64,000 nt of DNA, from NCBI GenBank assembly GCA_965249745.1, contig OZ252252.1, positions 1,054,001 to 1,118,000 on the forward strand, given 5' to 3'. Both the position numbers and the translations under genes were made by a program. Under the pieces are notes generated by a model. That model made no database searches and was not told the DNA's origin. It was given only the letters and a program-made list of their open reading frames with translations. Origin of the DNA: JANYHH01 sp965249745 (GTDB taxonomy: Bacteria; Deinococcota; Deinococci; Deinococcales; JAAFIG01). Each line of letters opens with the position of its first letter. Position 1 is the stretch's first letter. Of the stretch, positions 33,019 through 42,252 are shown in pieces.

Positions 33019-34509
33019 ATGACCTTTCAACGCAGCAGCGGTGTCTTACTCCACCCGACCAGCTTTCCGGGCCGCTTTGGAATCGGTTCCCTGGGAAGTG
33101 CCGCGTATCAATGGGTGGACTGGTTACAGCGCGCCGGACAGAAGCTTTGGCAGATTCTGCCGCTCGGACACACGGGCTACGGCGACAGCCCGTATCAGAG
33201 CTTTGGAGCCTTCGCCGGGAACCCGCTCTTGATTGACCTCGAGTTGCTGCAACAAGCGGGTTGGATCAAAGCGGACACTTTGGAGGCTGCCCCGGAGTTC
33301 AACTCTGACCTGGTGGATTACGGCTGGATGTACCTCTGGAAGTGGCCGATCCTGCGTGAGGCGGCGCAGACCTTCCGCGAGAACGCGACCGATGCCCAGA
33401 AAAAAGCCGTGGCAGACTGGCGAGCCGAAAACCGCCACTGGCTCGAAGATTACGCGCTGTTCATGGCCTGCAAGAACGCGCACGGCGGGAAGCCGTGGAC
33501 GGATTGGAAGTCGGAACTGGTACGCCGCGACGTACAGGCTTTGGATGCGGCTCGAGTGGAGTACGCCAATGATTTGGAGCTGTACACGCTCGGCCAGTAC
33601 TGGTTTTTTTCGCAGTGGAAATCAGTCCGGGAGTACGCGCACGGGAAAGGCATTCAGATCATCGGGGACATCCCGATTTTCGTGGCCCACGATTCAAGTG
33701 ATGTCTGGGCGAATCAACGGCTGTTCCTGCTGAACCCGGACGGCAGCCCGAGCGTCGTGGCGGGCGTGCCACCGGATTACTTCAGCGTCACCGGGCAGCT
33801 CTGGGGCAACCCGCACTACCACTGGGAGATCATGGAAGCCGATGGTTTCCAGTGGTGGCTGCAACGCTTCTCTGAAACCTTCAAAGTCGTAGACATCGTG
33901 CGCGTGGATCACTTCCGTGGCTTCGAGGCGTACTGGGAGGTACCGTGGCCCAGTGAAAACGCGATTCAGGGGCGCTGGGTCAACGCGCCCGGCGTGGCGC
34001 TGTTCAACGCGGTCCGGGCGCATTTCGGAGACCTGGCAATTATCGCCGAGGACCTTGGCGTCATCACCCCGGCGGTCGAGGCGCTCCGCGACGGCTTCAA
34101 CCTGCCGGGCATGAAAATCCTGCAATTCGCCTTTTACGGTGACGAGACCGACGCCTTCCTACCGCGCAACTACCTGGAGAATTGCGTCGTGTACACCGGC
34201 ACACACGACAACGACACGACGCTGGGCTGGTGGAAGTCGGAACCCCAAGAGACGCACCACAAGGCTCAAGAATACCTGCACGCCTCCGGGGACGACATTG
34301 TGTGGGATCTCATCCGGGCGGCCTGGAATTCTAGGGCCGTCATGTCGCTCGCGCCGTTGCAGGATTTGTTGGTGTTGGACACCGAGGCGCGCATGAACCT
34401 GCCGGGGAGTCTGGGCGGCACGAACTGGGGCTGGCGGTACGACAGTGATGTATTGACCGACGAGCTGGCAGAGAAGTTGAAGGCATTGACGGTCTCGAGC
34501 GGGCGGTGA
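33019..34509 (+). CDS. malQ: 4-alpha-glucanotransferase (GH77)
   Basis: 496 residues, typical bacterial amylomaltase length. It transfers alpha-1,4-glucan segments between maltodextrins. Recognisable segments are GVLLHPTSFPGRFGIGSLG at the N-terminus, the nucleophile region DIVRVDHFRGFEAYW, the acid/base region LAIIAEDLGVITP, and TGTHDNDTTLGWW. It is cytoplasmic. It overlaps the nitrilase-like gene by 4 bp (GTGA). Together with the GH31 enzyme at 11022 it suggests active alpha-glucan metabolism. Confidence 0.96.
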   Translation: MTFQRSSGVLLHPTSFPGRFGIGSLGSAAYQWVDWLQRAGQKLWQILPLGHTGYGDSPYQSFGAFAGNPLLIDLELLQQAGWIKADTLEAAPEFNSDLVDYGWMYLWKWPILREAAQTFRENATDAQKKAVADWRAENRHWLEDYALFMACKNAHGGKPWTDWKSELVRRDVQALDAARVEYANDLELYTLGQYWFFSQWKSVREYAHGKGIQIIGDIPIFVAHDSSDVWANQRLFLLNPDGSPSVVAGVPPDYFSVTGQLWGNPHYHWEIMEADGFQWWLQRFSETFKVVDIVRVDHFRGFEAYWEVPWPSENAIQGRWVNAPGVALFNAVRAHFGDLAIIAEDLGVITPAVEALRDGFNLPGMKILQFAFYGDETDAFLPRNYLENCVVYTGTHDNDTTLGWWKSEPQETHHKAQEYLHASGDDIVWDLIRAAWNSRAVMSLAPLQDLLVLDTEARMNLPGSLGGTNWGWRYDSDVLTDELAEKLKALTVSSGR

Positions 34510-35255
34510 AAGTCGCGGCTTTTCAAACCCCTCACCTGCCCGGTCAGCTCAAGTGGCGCTTGGAAGAATTAACGGGGCAATTATTTGAGTGTGACGCGGC
34601 AGATGTGAACATCGCCGTCTTCCCTGAATGTCATCTCACCGGCTATGTCCTCGAGCCTGACCGGATTGCACTGCACGCGCTGACGCTCGAAGGCGCGGGC
34701 TTGAAGGCTGCACTGGCAGCGACTCGGGAATCGCATGTCACCGCCATTCTGGGCTTTCTCGAGCGGGATGGGAGGCGTTTTTTCAATACAGCCGCCGTGG
34801 TTCGTTCGGGCGAGCTGTTGGGATGCTACCGAAAGATTCACACCAACGAAAGGGCGCTCAGCCCTGGAACGGAGCTGCCGATTTTTGTGGCAGCCGGGAC
34901 CCGATTCGGGGTCAACATCTGCAACGATGCCAACCACCCCGAGCTGGCGTTGCGGACCGCCAGAGCTGGGGCGCAGATTCTGCTGTACCCGCTCAACAAT
35001 TTCTTGCCGCGAGCCGTGGCTGAAACCTGGCGACCGAAAAGCCCCGCCAACCTGGCGGCTCGAGCCTTGGAAACCGGGTGCTGGACTGTCTCGAGCGATG
35101 TCGTGGGTGAGGCGAACGACTGGCTGGGTTACGGCTGCACAGTCATCGTTTCGCCGCAGGGTGAAATTGTGGCTCGAGTGCCGGAGGGTGAAGCGGGAGT
35201 CGTGATCGCTGCGATCGCTCAGGACTCAGCAGGCTTTGGCAAACTTCAGGGATGA
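34506..35255 (+). CDS. Carbon-nitrogen hydrolase (nitrilase superfamily)
   Basis: 249 residues from a GTG overlapping the malQ stop. The Glu-Lys-Cys triad of the superfamily is visible: Glu in NIAVFPECHLTGY, Lys in LLGCYRKIHTNE, Cys in FGVNICNDANHPE. Members hydrolyse nitriles, amides or carbamoyl groups; the substrate is not predictable here. It overlaps the downstream 2'-5' RNA ligase-like gene by 4 bp. The three-gene operon with malQ looks like convenience clustering. Confidence 0.88.
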   Translation: MKVAAFQTPHLPGQLKWRLEELTGQLFECDAADVNIAVFPECHLTGYVLEPDRIALHALTLEGAGLKAALAATRESHVTAILGFLERDGRRFFNTAAVVRSGELLGCYRKIHTNERALSPGTELPIFVAAGTRFGVNICNDANHPELALRTARAGAQILLYPLNNFLPRAVAETWRPKSPANLAARALETGCWTVSSDVVGEANDWLGYGCTVIVSPQGEIVARVPEGEAGVVIAAIAQDSAGFGKLQG

Positions 35256-35776
35256 CCACACCCGCCCCGCCTGAGGCGCTCATTTTGACGGCTCGCATGG
35301 AGACAGTCGCCTTTGAGCGATTCGATTCGCAGCGCCGGACGTTCTTCCCGCCAGAACGCAATTTTCTCTCCGCACACATCACGCTGTTTCATCACCTGCC
35401 CGGCGAGGAACTGCAAGAGGTCACGACTCGGCTGGGGGAGATTGCGGCTCGCACGCCCGCGCTGACCGTCGAGGTCACGGGTCTGCGGTTTCTCGGGCGC
35501 GGCGTGGCGTACCACCTCAGCAGCTCGCGGCTCGAGGCGGTGCGGGCGAGTCTCGCGGCGGACTGGCGGGGTTGGCTCACCCATCAGGACCGCAGCGGTT
35601 TCAAACCGCACGTCACAGTGCAAAATAAGGTCGCACCCGCTGAGGCCAGGGAAACGCTGGCGCTCCTGGGGGCGAGATTTTCCCCGTGGTCGTTCACGGT
35701 GACGGGACTGGAACTGTGGCGGTATCTGGGCGGCCCCTGGGAGCCGCTCGAGACGTACCTGTTTCAAGGAAAGTGA
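35252..35776 (+). CDS. 2'-5' RNA ligase/phosphoesterase family protein
   Basis: 174 residues with the two HxT motifs of the 2H phosphoesterase superfamily: HITLFHHLPG (about residue 46) and HVTVQNKV (about residue 121). These paired histidines catalyse cyclic phosphodiester opening or 2'-5' ligation of RNA ends. The protein is somewhat shorter than typical ThpR, so a general 2H phosphoesterase label is safer. It is translationally coupled to the nitrilase-like gene. Confidence 0.82.
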   Translation: MTTPAPPEALILTARMETVAFERFDSQRRTFFPPERNFLSAHITLFHHLPGEELQEVTTRLGEIAARTPALTVEVTGLRFLGRGVAYHLSSSRLEAVRASLAADWRGWLTHQDRSGFKPHVTVQNKVAPAEARETLALLGARFSPWSFTVTGLELWRYLGGPWEPLETYLFQGK

Positions 35777-35993
35777 AATTTATTCTGGGTTTTTCGAGTT
35801 GCAGCCGAGATGCCTTCAATGAGTAAACGAAATCCGTATGACAACCCGGCTCGAGATTCCAACTGCGGCAAACCTTCTAACGCCCTCGGAAATCTGCAAG
35901 CCGCGAGATTCATCGCGGGCTATGACTCATGCTCGAGATTGGCCTTGAATGCTCGCAGCAAATCTGTTGACTACGCGCCCCTCGAGTTGCCGC

Positions 35994-36803
35994 TCAGACC
36001 GCGGCGCTCATGCCGCCATCGAAATTAATCGCGCAGCCACTCAGAAACGCGGCCCGTTCCGAGACCAGGAAGGCCACGAAATCTGCGAACTCCTGCGCCT
36101 TGCCGACCCGCCCGAGCGGAATGTTGCTCTCCCTGGGTAGGTTCGCGTAAATCTGCTCTAACGGCACGCCGGTGCTGGCGCTCCGCCGCACCCACTGATC
36201 GGATTCCACCAGTCCGATCATCACGGCGTTGACGCGGATGTTGTCGGCTCCCAAGTCCTTCGACATGGCTTTGGTGAGCGCCATGCCCGCCGCCCGTGAC
36301 ACGCTCGAGGGCATGGACGACGCGCCGGGCGTCTTGCCGCCGGTCGCCAGAATATTCAGGATGCTACCGCCCCCGGCGGCCCGTAGGTGCGGCGTGACCA
36401 GCCGCGACAGGCGAATCGCGGCGTGGAATTTCAGGTCCAAGTCGTCCCCCCAGGCGGCATCGTCTATCTTCTCAAACGGCAGCGCGGCGGCGCGTCCGGC
36501 GTTGTTGACGAGGGCGTCAATTCGTCCGAAACGCTCCAAGGTTCTGGCCAGCAAATTCTCGAGGTGATTGAGTTGTGTCACGTCGGTCTGCACCGCTAGC
36601 ACCTGCCCGCCCTGTCCCTGCGAACCAGCCTGCGAGCCGCTGAGCTGCGCGATTTCAGCGGTGCGTTGCGTCAGCTTCTCCAGGTTGCGGGCGCAAATCA
36701 CGACGTTGGCTCCCTCGAGCGCCAGGGTGCGAGCGGCGGCCGCGCCGAGTCCGTCGCTGCTGCCGGTGACGATAACTGTTTTGCCGTTCAAACCGAGTTC
36801 CAT
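35994..36803 (-). CDS. Short-chain dehydrogenase/reductase (SDR)
   Basis: 269 residues with a Rossmann fold. The cofactor motif is GSSDGLGAA (TGxxxGxG type), NNAGRAA follows the fourth strand, and the C-terminal end is AFLSGCAINFDGGMS. The usual YxxxK active site is replaced by SSMPSSVSRAAGMALTKAMSK. The alignment position suggests Tyr may be changed to Val or Ser, while Lys is retained further on. That would be atypical and could mean a non-classical or inactive enzyme. Its substrate is unknown. Confidence 0.8.
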   Translation of the reverse strand: MELGLNGKTVIVTGSSDGLGAAAARTLALEGANVVICARNLEKLTQRTAEIAQLSGSQAGSQGQGGQVLAVQTDVTQLNHLENLLARTLERFGRIDALVNNAGRAAALPFEKIDDAAWGDDLDLKFHAAIRLSRLVTPHLRAAGGGSILNILATGGKTPGASSMPSSVSRAAGMALTKAMSKDLGADNIRVNAVMIGLVESDQWVRRSASTGVPLEQIYANLPRESNIPLGRVGKAQEFADFVAFLVSERAAFLSGCAINFDGGMSAAV

Positions 36804-36834
36804 GTCCTACCTCCGCATTTCGGTCCAGCCGTGT

Positions 36835-37407
36835 TCACGAAGCCACTTCGACGATTCCTGGGCGCATTCGTTCCCAGCGCACCCGTTCGCGCTCCTCGAG
36901 TTCAATGCCGACCAGTTTCAGCAAACCGTCCAAGTCGTCCCAGAGCATCGCGGGCAGGTTCAATACCTCGGCGCGGGAAAGGCTGGCGCTCTGGTCTTCT
37001 AATTCCGGTTGATCGTCGGTTTCCAAGACGGTGATCTGGACGTGTTCCTCTTGGCGGTTGACGCCGATCGTGCTGTCGCGCTCCCCCAAGAGCAGCACCG
37101 CCTCGTGTGCGCCGTGCCAGCGGTGGTACAGGTGACTCGAGCGGTTCAGTCCGGCCGTGCCCATAGTCGTGGAGAGGCGGTTGGTGCGTCCGCTCTCCAA
37201 CCAATTCATCAATTCGCACAGCGGCTCGAGGGCGTGCTTTAACGGGTTGGTGCAGGTCAGGCGGAGCGCTGAGGTCAGCCCCAAATCCAGCTCTAGGTTC
37301 CCCATGACCTGCCACAGTTCCGGGAGCCGGGCCGGGGTTTCGCCTCTGGAGAGCTGGCGCAGGGCTTCCTCGCCGTACCCGTCCGGAATGAAGCGCACGT
37401 ACCGCAT
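36835..37407 (-). CDS. Hypothetical acidic protein
   Basis: 190 residues starting MRYVRFIPDGYGEEALRQL, with no signal peptide or membrane helix. It contains LTCTNPLKHALEPLCELMNWLESG and an acidic central part (ETDDQPELEDQ). No family recognised. It lies 31 bp upstream of the SDR gene on the same strand and 36 bp downstream of the diguanylate cyclase, so the three may be one transcript. Confidence 0.6.
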   Translation of the reverse strand: MRYVRFIPDGYGEEALRQLSRGETPARLPELWQVMGNLELDLGLTSALRLTCTNPLKHALEPLCELMNWLESGRTNRLSTTMGTAGLNRSSHLYHRWHGAHEAVLLLGERDSTIGVNRQEEHVQITVLETDDQPELEDQSASLSRAEVLNLPAMLWDDLDGLLKLVGIELEERERVRWERMRPGIVEVAS

Positions 37408-37442
37408 GGCGGCTATTCTAACCTCAGACTTTGGTCGCGTTT

Positions 37443-38435
37443 TCAGTGACCGGTGATGTTCAGGCGCTTGCCCTTGTCGGCGTACATCGCCCGGTCCGCC
37501 TCTTTCATCACCGAGTCCAACTCCCGATTCTCCAGCGCGGCCCAGCCCGCCGAGATATCTGGGAAGCTGTCCCTGACCCGCTCGAGGAGATCGCGCAGAT
37601 TGGCGGTTGGGTGGTGCAGGCTGACGAATTCGTCCCCGCCGACCCGGTACAGGGTTTCGGTGATGATTGCCTGCGCCTTGAAGGCCGCGACGAATTTCAA
37701 CAGGTGGGCGTCTCCGGCGTGATGCCCGAGGCGGTCGTTAACGCGTTTCAAGCCGTTGACATCCCACATGCAGAGCAAGCCAGCGCCGTTGAGCACTGGA
37801 AAATCGGTTTCTAACGCGAAGCGATTTCCCAGTTTGGTGAGCGGGTCAGTCAACGCCATCGTCTTGAGTTGCGCTTGCGTGCGGTCCACGTCTCCGATCA
37901 GCCGATGCACCAGGCTGCCAGAGAAGGCCGTCCCGGCCAGAATCGTCCAGCCGACCACGGCCTGTTCCAGCGTGCCAGGTTTGAAGATCAGCACCGGAAT
38001 GGACAGCAGCAACGTCAGCAAGCTGCCGCGCCACCCCCAGAGCATGGCCACGAATAGGGTCGGTAGGCTGCTGATCGCCAGGGTGGCGAAGCTCGTGTTG
38101 AAATCCCCGCTCGAGATCAACAGCGGCGTGACCACGATCACACCGGCCATGGCCACGCCCGCACCGATCTCGGCCCGCCGCCAGAAGACTGTGCGGCACA
38201 GAATCATCCAGACCAGCATCCCGGTAATATGCGTCAGGTTGCGATCCCACCACGGGCCGCTGTCGGGCATGAAGGCGTACAGCAGCAAACTGCTGCCCGT
38301 ACCGACAAACATGATCCACCAGATCAGGCGAGTGAATTGCGCCTGCAACGCCTGCCGTGCCATCCCTTGCACCTCTCCTCGACTTCTGTCAAGCAGTGTA
38401 CGAGACGACGCCATCGGCGGCTGGCACTTACGCAC
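37443..38435 (-). CDS. Membrane-bound diguanylate cyclase
   Basis: 330 residues. The N-terminal 180 residues contain about six transmembrane helices (MASE-like, for example LIWWIMFVGTGSSLLLYAF). The GGDEF domain covers about residues 195-325, with ALTDPLTKLGNR and active-site RVGGDEFVSLHH. No RxxD inhibitory site is seen 5 residues before GGDEF. It makes cyclic di-GMP from two GTP molecules, probably in response to a membrane-sensed signal. The start could also be at a downstream ATG (codon 6 or 18 region). Confidence 0.88.
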   Translation of the reverse strand: MRKCQPPMASSRTLLDRSRGEVQGMARQALQAQFTRLIWWIMFVGTGSSLLLYAFMPDSGPWWDRNLTHITGMLVWMILCRTVFWRRAEIGAGVAMAGVIVVTPLLISSGDFNTSFATLAISSLPTLFVAMLWGWRGSLLTLLLSIPVLIFKPGTLEQAVVGWTILAGTAFSGSLVHRLIGDVDRTQAQLKTMALTDPLTKLGNRFALETDFPVLNGAGLLCMWDVNGLKRVNDRLGHHAGDAHLLKFVAAFKAQAIITETLYRVGGDEFVSLHHPTANLRDLLERVRDSFPDISAGWAALENRELDSVMKEADRAMYADKGKRLNITGH

Positions 38436-38494
38436 ACACCCAGCCTCAAACGCAGAAAACAGCGTCTAGGAGAGAACAAATTCTACTCGAGGAT

Positions 38495-41400
38495 TCAGGG
38501 CAGCATCGTCAGGTTGGCGTATTTCAGCAGCAATTTCTTCGTCCCCACCCCACCCTCGAACGAGATCATCGCCTCGAGGCGGTCGCCCGTGCCGGTCGTG
38601 GCCAGCACCTTGCCCGCGCCGAACTTGGGGTGTTGCACCCGCTCGCCACCCTTGACGCTGGTGACCGCGCCGCCCGCCGCCTCGAGCTGGCGTTGCAGGG
38701 CGGGCGGGACTCTGGCCGGGTCCTCGCGGCTGCCATAGGGTTCGTTAAAAAGATTCACGGCCGCCACCAGATCGCTCGGGATGTCCTTCAGAAACCTCGA
38801 GTCTTCTGAGGGCATCGTTTTGCCGTAGACCTGGCGGGATTCCGCCATCGTCAACCACAGGCGTTCCATTGCCCGGGTGATCGCCACGTACAAGAGACGG
38901 CGCTCCTCTTCGATGCCGCCCGGTTCGGGGATGCTGGAGCGGTGCGGCAGCAAGCCCTCCTCCAGCCCGACCACGAAGACGTTTTCAAACTCCAAGCCCT
39001 TGGCGTTGTGCATTGTCATCATCGTGACGGCTTCCTCTGGGGTGTCCTTGTTATTGCGTTTCGTGCGGGCGTCGTCCACCGAGGATAGGAGCGCCGAATC
39101 GTCCAGGAACTCCTGGATCGTGCCGTGGTTCTCCGTGTCCCATTCGGCGGCCGCGTTCACCAACTCGTTTAAGTTTTCTAGGCGCTGCTCGGTTTCGTGC
39201 TTGGCGGTTTTCATTTCCGTTTGCAGCATGTCGCGGTAACCGCTGACATCTATGACCAGTTTGAAGAACTCCTCGGCGCTGTGTTCAGCCGCGTACTCGG
39301 AGAGTTCCAAGAGCAGCTTGCCGAACTCGGCGGCCTTATCGCCCCCTCGCTCCAAGATTTCGTCGCCCCGTACGAAGGCGGTCAGCAAACTCGTGTCGTT
39401 GGCTCGCGCCCAGGTCTCCAGCTTTTCCACGCTGGTATCGCCCACGCCGCGACGCGGGCGCTTCAGGGCGCGTTTCAGACTCAGATCGTCCAGCGTGTTG
39501 ACGCTGATCCGGGCGTAACTGAGGATGTCCTTGATCTCCTGGCGGTCGTAGAAGGAAGTCCCGCCGATCAGCCGCGCCGGAATCTGCGAGCGCAGGAAGC
39601 GCTCTTCCAACACTCGAGACTGCGCGTTGGTGCGATACAGAATCGCCATGCGGCTGTAACTGACGCCCATGCCGTGCAAGTGCTCGATGCGGCTGGCCAC
39701 GAACTCGGCTTCGGCGCGGTGATCCGGGGCGCGGTAGAAGCGCACCGGCTCGCCCTCCGGTTTCACGGGGCGCAGGATTTTCTCCAAGCGCTCCGCATTT
39801 TGCTCTATCAGCTTGTTGGCGATGTACAGCACGCGGGCGTTGCTGCGGTAATTCTCCTCGAGCCGGTAGATCGCGGCGTTCGGGTAATCGTTCTGGAAGT
39901 CCAGGATGTTCTGGATGTCGGCCCCACGAAACTTGTAAATACTGTTGTGAACCAGAATACCTTCAGCAAGGTAGGTGTGCGTTGGCTGCACCTCGAGATC
40001 GTACACTGGGCCGTCGTAGGGTTCTCGCTCGAGGCACTCGAGCGGTGCCTCGAGCAACTCCCCCCCCTGAGTCGTGAGCACTTGCATCCCGGAACGCAGG
40101 TGCGACAATGGGGTGAACGCATACATCACACCATTGACTTGCGCCCGACGTTGAATTTCCATCCCGCCTATTTCAGCGATGCGCTTGGCAATCTCGAGTG
40201 CTTCGGGGTACTCCTTACGGCTCATTTCGATGCGATACCCAGCTTTGCCTTTTCCGTTGTCTCGAACAGGCAACCCCTCGTCGCGCAGCCTCTGTGCAAT
40301 GTCTTCCCGGTTGGAACACCACTGAATTCGGTGGTAACCCACAGGTCCGTTGCGGAAATCCTGAAACATCACGAGATTTAAACTTTGTCGTCGCGCCCCG
40401 TTCTGCGGACGGTGATGCGGAAATTCGGGGTGCAACTCGAGGTCGCGCATGAGACGCGCCGCTGCGCCCGAGGTGTCTAGGGTATCGAACAGCCGTTTCA
40501 GATGCGCCTCGGTCATTTTCAGGTTGCGACCAACACCGTGAAACAGGGCCATCGGCAAGCCGTACTTTGCGGCGAAGAAAGCTTCCTGAAACGCGGCTTC
40601 CTCGAGGGAATCGCAGACGCTTAAAATCCAGAGCTTGTCGGCGTGTTCCTGATTCATGCGTACCAGGAAACCGTGTTGGTCAGTGCGTTCATCCCCAGAA
40701 CGCACGCTCTTGGTAAGACCAATTCGATACCCACGATCAGCGCGGTACATCAGGTACACGTAGTATTTGCCCGGTTGCATCGTCATCCGGGCCAGGGTCA
40801 AATGATGCGGTGTGCCGCGCAACGTCCGCCCGCCCGTCCGCAGGACGAAGAGATCCCCCTTGTAATGTCCTCGCTTCACGAACGAAACTTGACTCGGAAT
40901 CAAAGTGCCAGATGCGCCCGTTCCCAACACCTGCTCGCCCTCAAGGATCGCCTCAATCGGTTTGCAGCCCGTCGGTGTCATGACTCGAGTTCCGATTGGG
41001 AGGCACTGATCTGGATCGCCGACGACCAATAAATTGCCATACTTTTCCGAAAGTAAGCGGGTCATCTCGTACTGGGCTTTGTTGGTGTCCTGATACTCGT
41101 CCACGTGAACGAAGACCGATTTGCTCTGGACCTTTTCCAAGATTTCCGGGTGGTCCCGGAATAGCTTCACGGTCAGCACCAACAGATCACCGAAGTCAAT
41201 CGCGTTGACCCGCCGCATCCCGTTCTGATAGCGCCGGTAACCCTCCACGGCGACATCCCTGGGCATCCCTGCCATCCACTCGTCGCCCTCGCGCGCCATG
41301 TCCTCCGGCGTCCACAGATTGCTCTTGGCGCGGTCAATGATTCCGCGCAGGTAACGCGGGTTGTACTCCCCGGCACTCGGAATCCCCTCGAGCGCCGCCT

Positions 41401-41773
41401 TGATGACATCCAATTGGTCACCATCGTCGTAGATTACAAAGCCGCTTTTTAAGCCCACGAACTCGCCGTAGGCGCGCAAGATGCGGACCCCGGCGCTGTG
41501 AAAGGTCGTCACCCAGATCTGCTCGCCCTGCACACCGACGAGCTTCACGACGCGCTCTTTCATCTCGGCGGCCGCCTTGTTGGTGAAGGTCACGGCGAAG
41601 ATCTCGTTCGGAAACACCCCGTGCGCTTCCATCAGGTGCGCGATCCGGCGCACGACCGTGGCCGTCTTGCCACTGCCCGCCCCGGCCACCACTAGGGCGG
41701 GTCCGTTCAAATGCAGCGCCGCCGCCCGCTGCGAGGGATTCAAATCATCCAGAACACTCGAGACTTCAGCCAT
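38495..41773 (-). CDS. pcrA: PcrA/UvrD-family DNA helicase with intein
   Basis: 1092 residues as encoded, giving a 738-residue SF1A helicase after removal of a 354-residue intein. Walker A is AGAGSGKT (residues about 31-38), Walker B HVDEYQDTN (223-231). Motif III GDPDQ|SIYKFRGA is interrupted by the intein after residue 256. Motif V/VI regions TMHNAKGLEFENVFVVGLEEG and LLYVAITRAMERLWL follow, and a C-terminal Tudor-like RNA-polymerase-binding tail contains RVQHPKFGAGKV. The enzyme unwinds DNA in repair and replication restart. Splicing must occur for motif III to be functional. Confidence 0.94.
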   Translation of the reverse strand: MAEVSSVLDDLNPSQRAAALHLNGPALVVAGAGSGKTATVVRRIAHLMEAHGVFPNEIFAVTFTNKAAAEMKERVVKLVGVQGEQIWVTTFHSAGVRILRAYGEFVGLKSGFVIYDDGDQLDVIKAALEGIPSAGEYNPRYLRGIIDRAKSNLWTPEDMAREGDEWMAGMPRDVAVEGYRRYQNGMRRVNAIDFGDLLVLTVKLFRDHPEILEKVQSKSVFVHVDEYQDTNKAQYEMTRLLSEKYGNLLVVGDPDQCLPIGTRVMTPTGCKPIEAILEGEQVLGTGASGTLIPSQVSFVKRGHYKGDLFVLRTGGRTLRGTPHHLTLARMTMQPGKYYVYLMYRADRGYRIGLTKSVRSGDERTDQHGFLVRMNQEHADKLWILSVCDSLEEAAFQEAFFAAKYGLPMALFHGVGRNLKMTEAHLKRLFDTLDTSGAAARLMRDLELHPEFPHHRPQNGARRQSLNLVMFQDFRNGPVGYHRIQWCSNREDIAQRLRDEGLPVRDNGKGKAGYRIEMSRKEYPEALEIAKRIAEIGGMEIQRRAQVNGVMYAFTPLSHLRSGMQVLTTQGGELLEAPLECLEREPYDGPVYDLEVQPTHTYLAEGILVHNSIYKFRGADIQNILDFQNDYPNAAIYRLEENYRSNARVLYIANKLIEQNAERLEKILRPVKPEGEPVRFYRAPDHRAEAEFVASRIEHLHGMGVSYSRMAILYRTNAQSRVLEERFLRSQIPARLIGGTSFYDRQEIKDILSYARISVNTLDDLSLKRALKRPRRGVGDTSVEKLETWARANDTSLLTAFVRGDEILERGGDKAAEFGKLLLELSEYAAEHSAEEFFKLVIDVSGYRDMLQTEMKTAKHETEQRLENLNELVNAAAEWDTENHGTIQEFLDDSALLSSVDDARTKRNNKDTPEEAVTMMTMHNAKGLEFENVFVVGLEEGLLPHRSSIPEPGGIEEERRLLYVAITRAMERLWLTMAESRQVYGKTMPSEDSRFLKDIPSDLVAAVNLFNEPYGSREDPARVPPALQRQLEAAGGAVTSVKGGERVQHPKFGAGKVLATTGTGDRLEAMISFEGGVGTKKLLLKYANLTMLP
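39944..41005 (-). other. Intein in PcrA with GIY-YIG-like insert
   Basis: 354 residues (helicase residues 257-610). It starts with Cys (CLPIGTRVMTPTG, block A), has block B GTPHHLTLA with the TxxH motif (about residues 64-73), and ends THTYLAEGILVHN followed by Ser +1 (blocks F and G). The insert between the splicing halves contains YYVYLMYRADRGYRIGLTKS (residues 81-100) and later EEAAFQEAFFAAKYGLP. These correspond to the paired GIY and YIG strands and the conserved Glu helix of a GIY-YIG nuclease. No LAGLIDADG or HNH motif is seen. It is inserted into helicase motif III. Confidence 0.85.
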
Positions 41774-42252
41774 GCCATACGCTCCCAGTCAAAACAGTCC
41801 GTCAACCTTGGACAGAAAAATTATTTGGTGATAACCCCACGATTCGGTTACGGGACGTGTGCCTCACCGGTACAACGTCTTGACTCGAGACATTCACCTG
41901 ATTGTGCCGAATCGCAGTCTCTCCTCGTAAAACCTTGAACGTCTCCATTTCAAATCCAGGCTGTTATAGCCACTCACTTGGAGTAGTCCAAGATCTTTTA
42001 GAGGCGTATTTCCTGCTGGAGAAATACGCACTCGCTCGAGGAGTATATCGCTCGCCGAGTGGGATTACGACCCGAGCAGAATGGCTTGTCTCAGTTGATA
42101 ACGGCCTGGTCCAACGAGTGGGGATTTACGTCACAGAGAGACTGGATTGACTTCAAACGTCAAGCTGACCACGCCGAACTCAGGCGCGTGTCTTTGAGCG
42201 GCGCAAAGGTGAGTTCTGACTCAGGCAGGAGGTAAGGTGGTCACGTACACTT
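41774..42252 (+). other. Intergenic region with a C-terminal-like ORF fragment
   Basis: No complete gene. The frame ending at 42150 contains LLEAYFLLEKYALARGVYRS then TTRAEWLVSVDNGLVQRVGIYVTERLD before its stop (shown in parts). This looks like the end of a real protein without a convincing start, and I do not recognise the family. The promoter of the kinase at 42253 must also lie here. Confidence 0.35.

Noticed and set aside
39197..40381. 394-codon plus-strand ORF across pcrA and its intein
   Set aside because: Antisense to a helicase with complete motifs; no recognisable domain.
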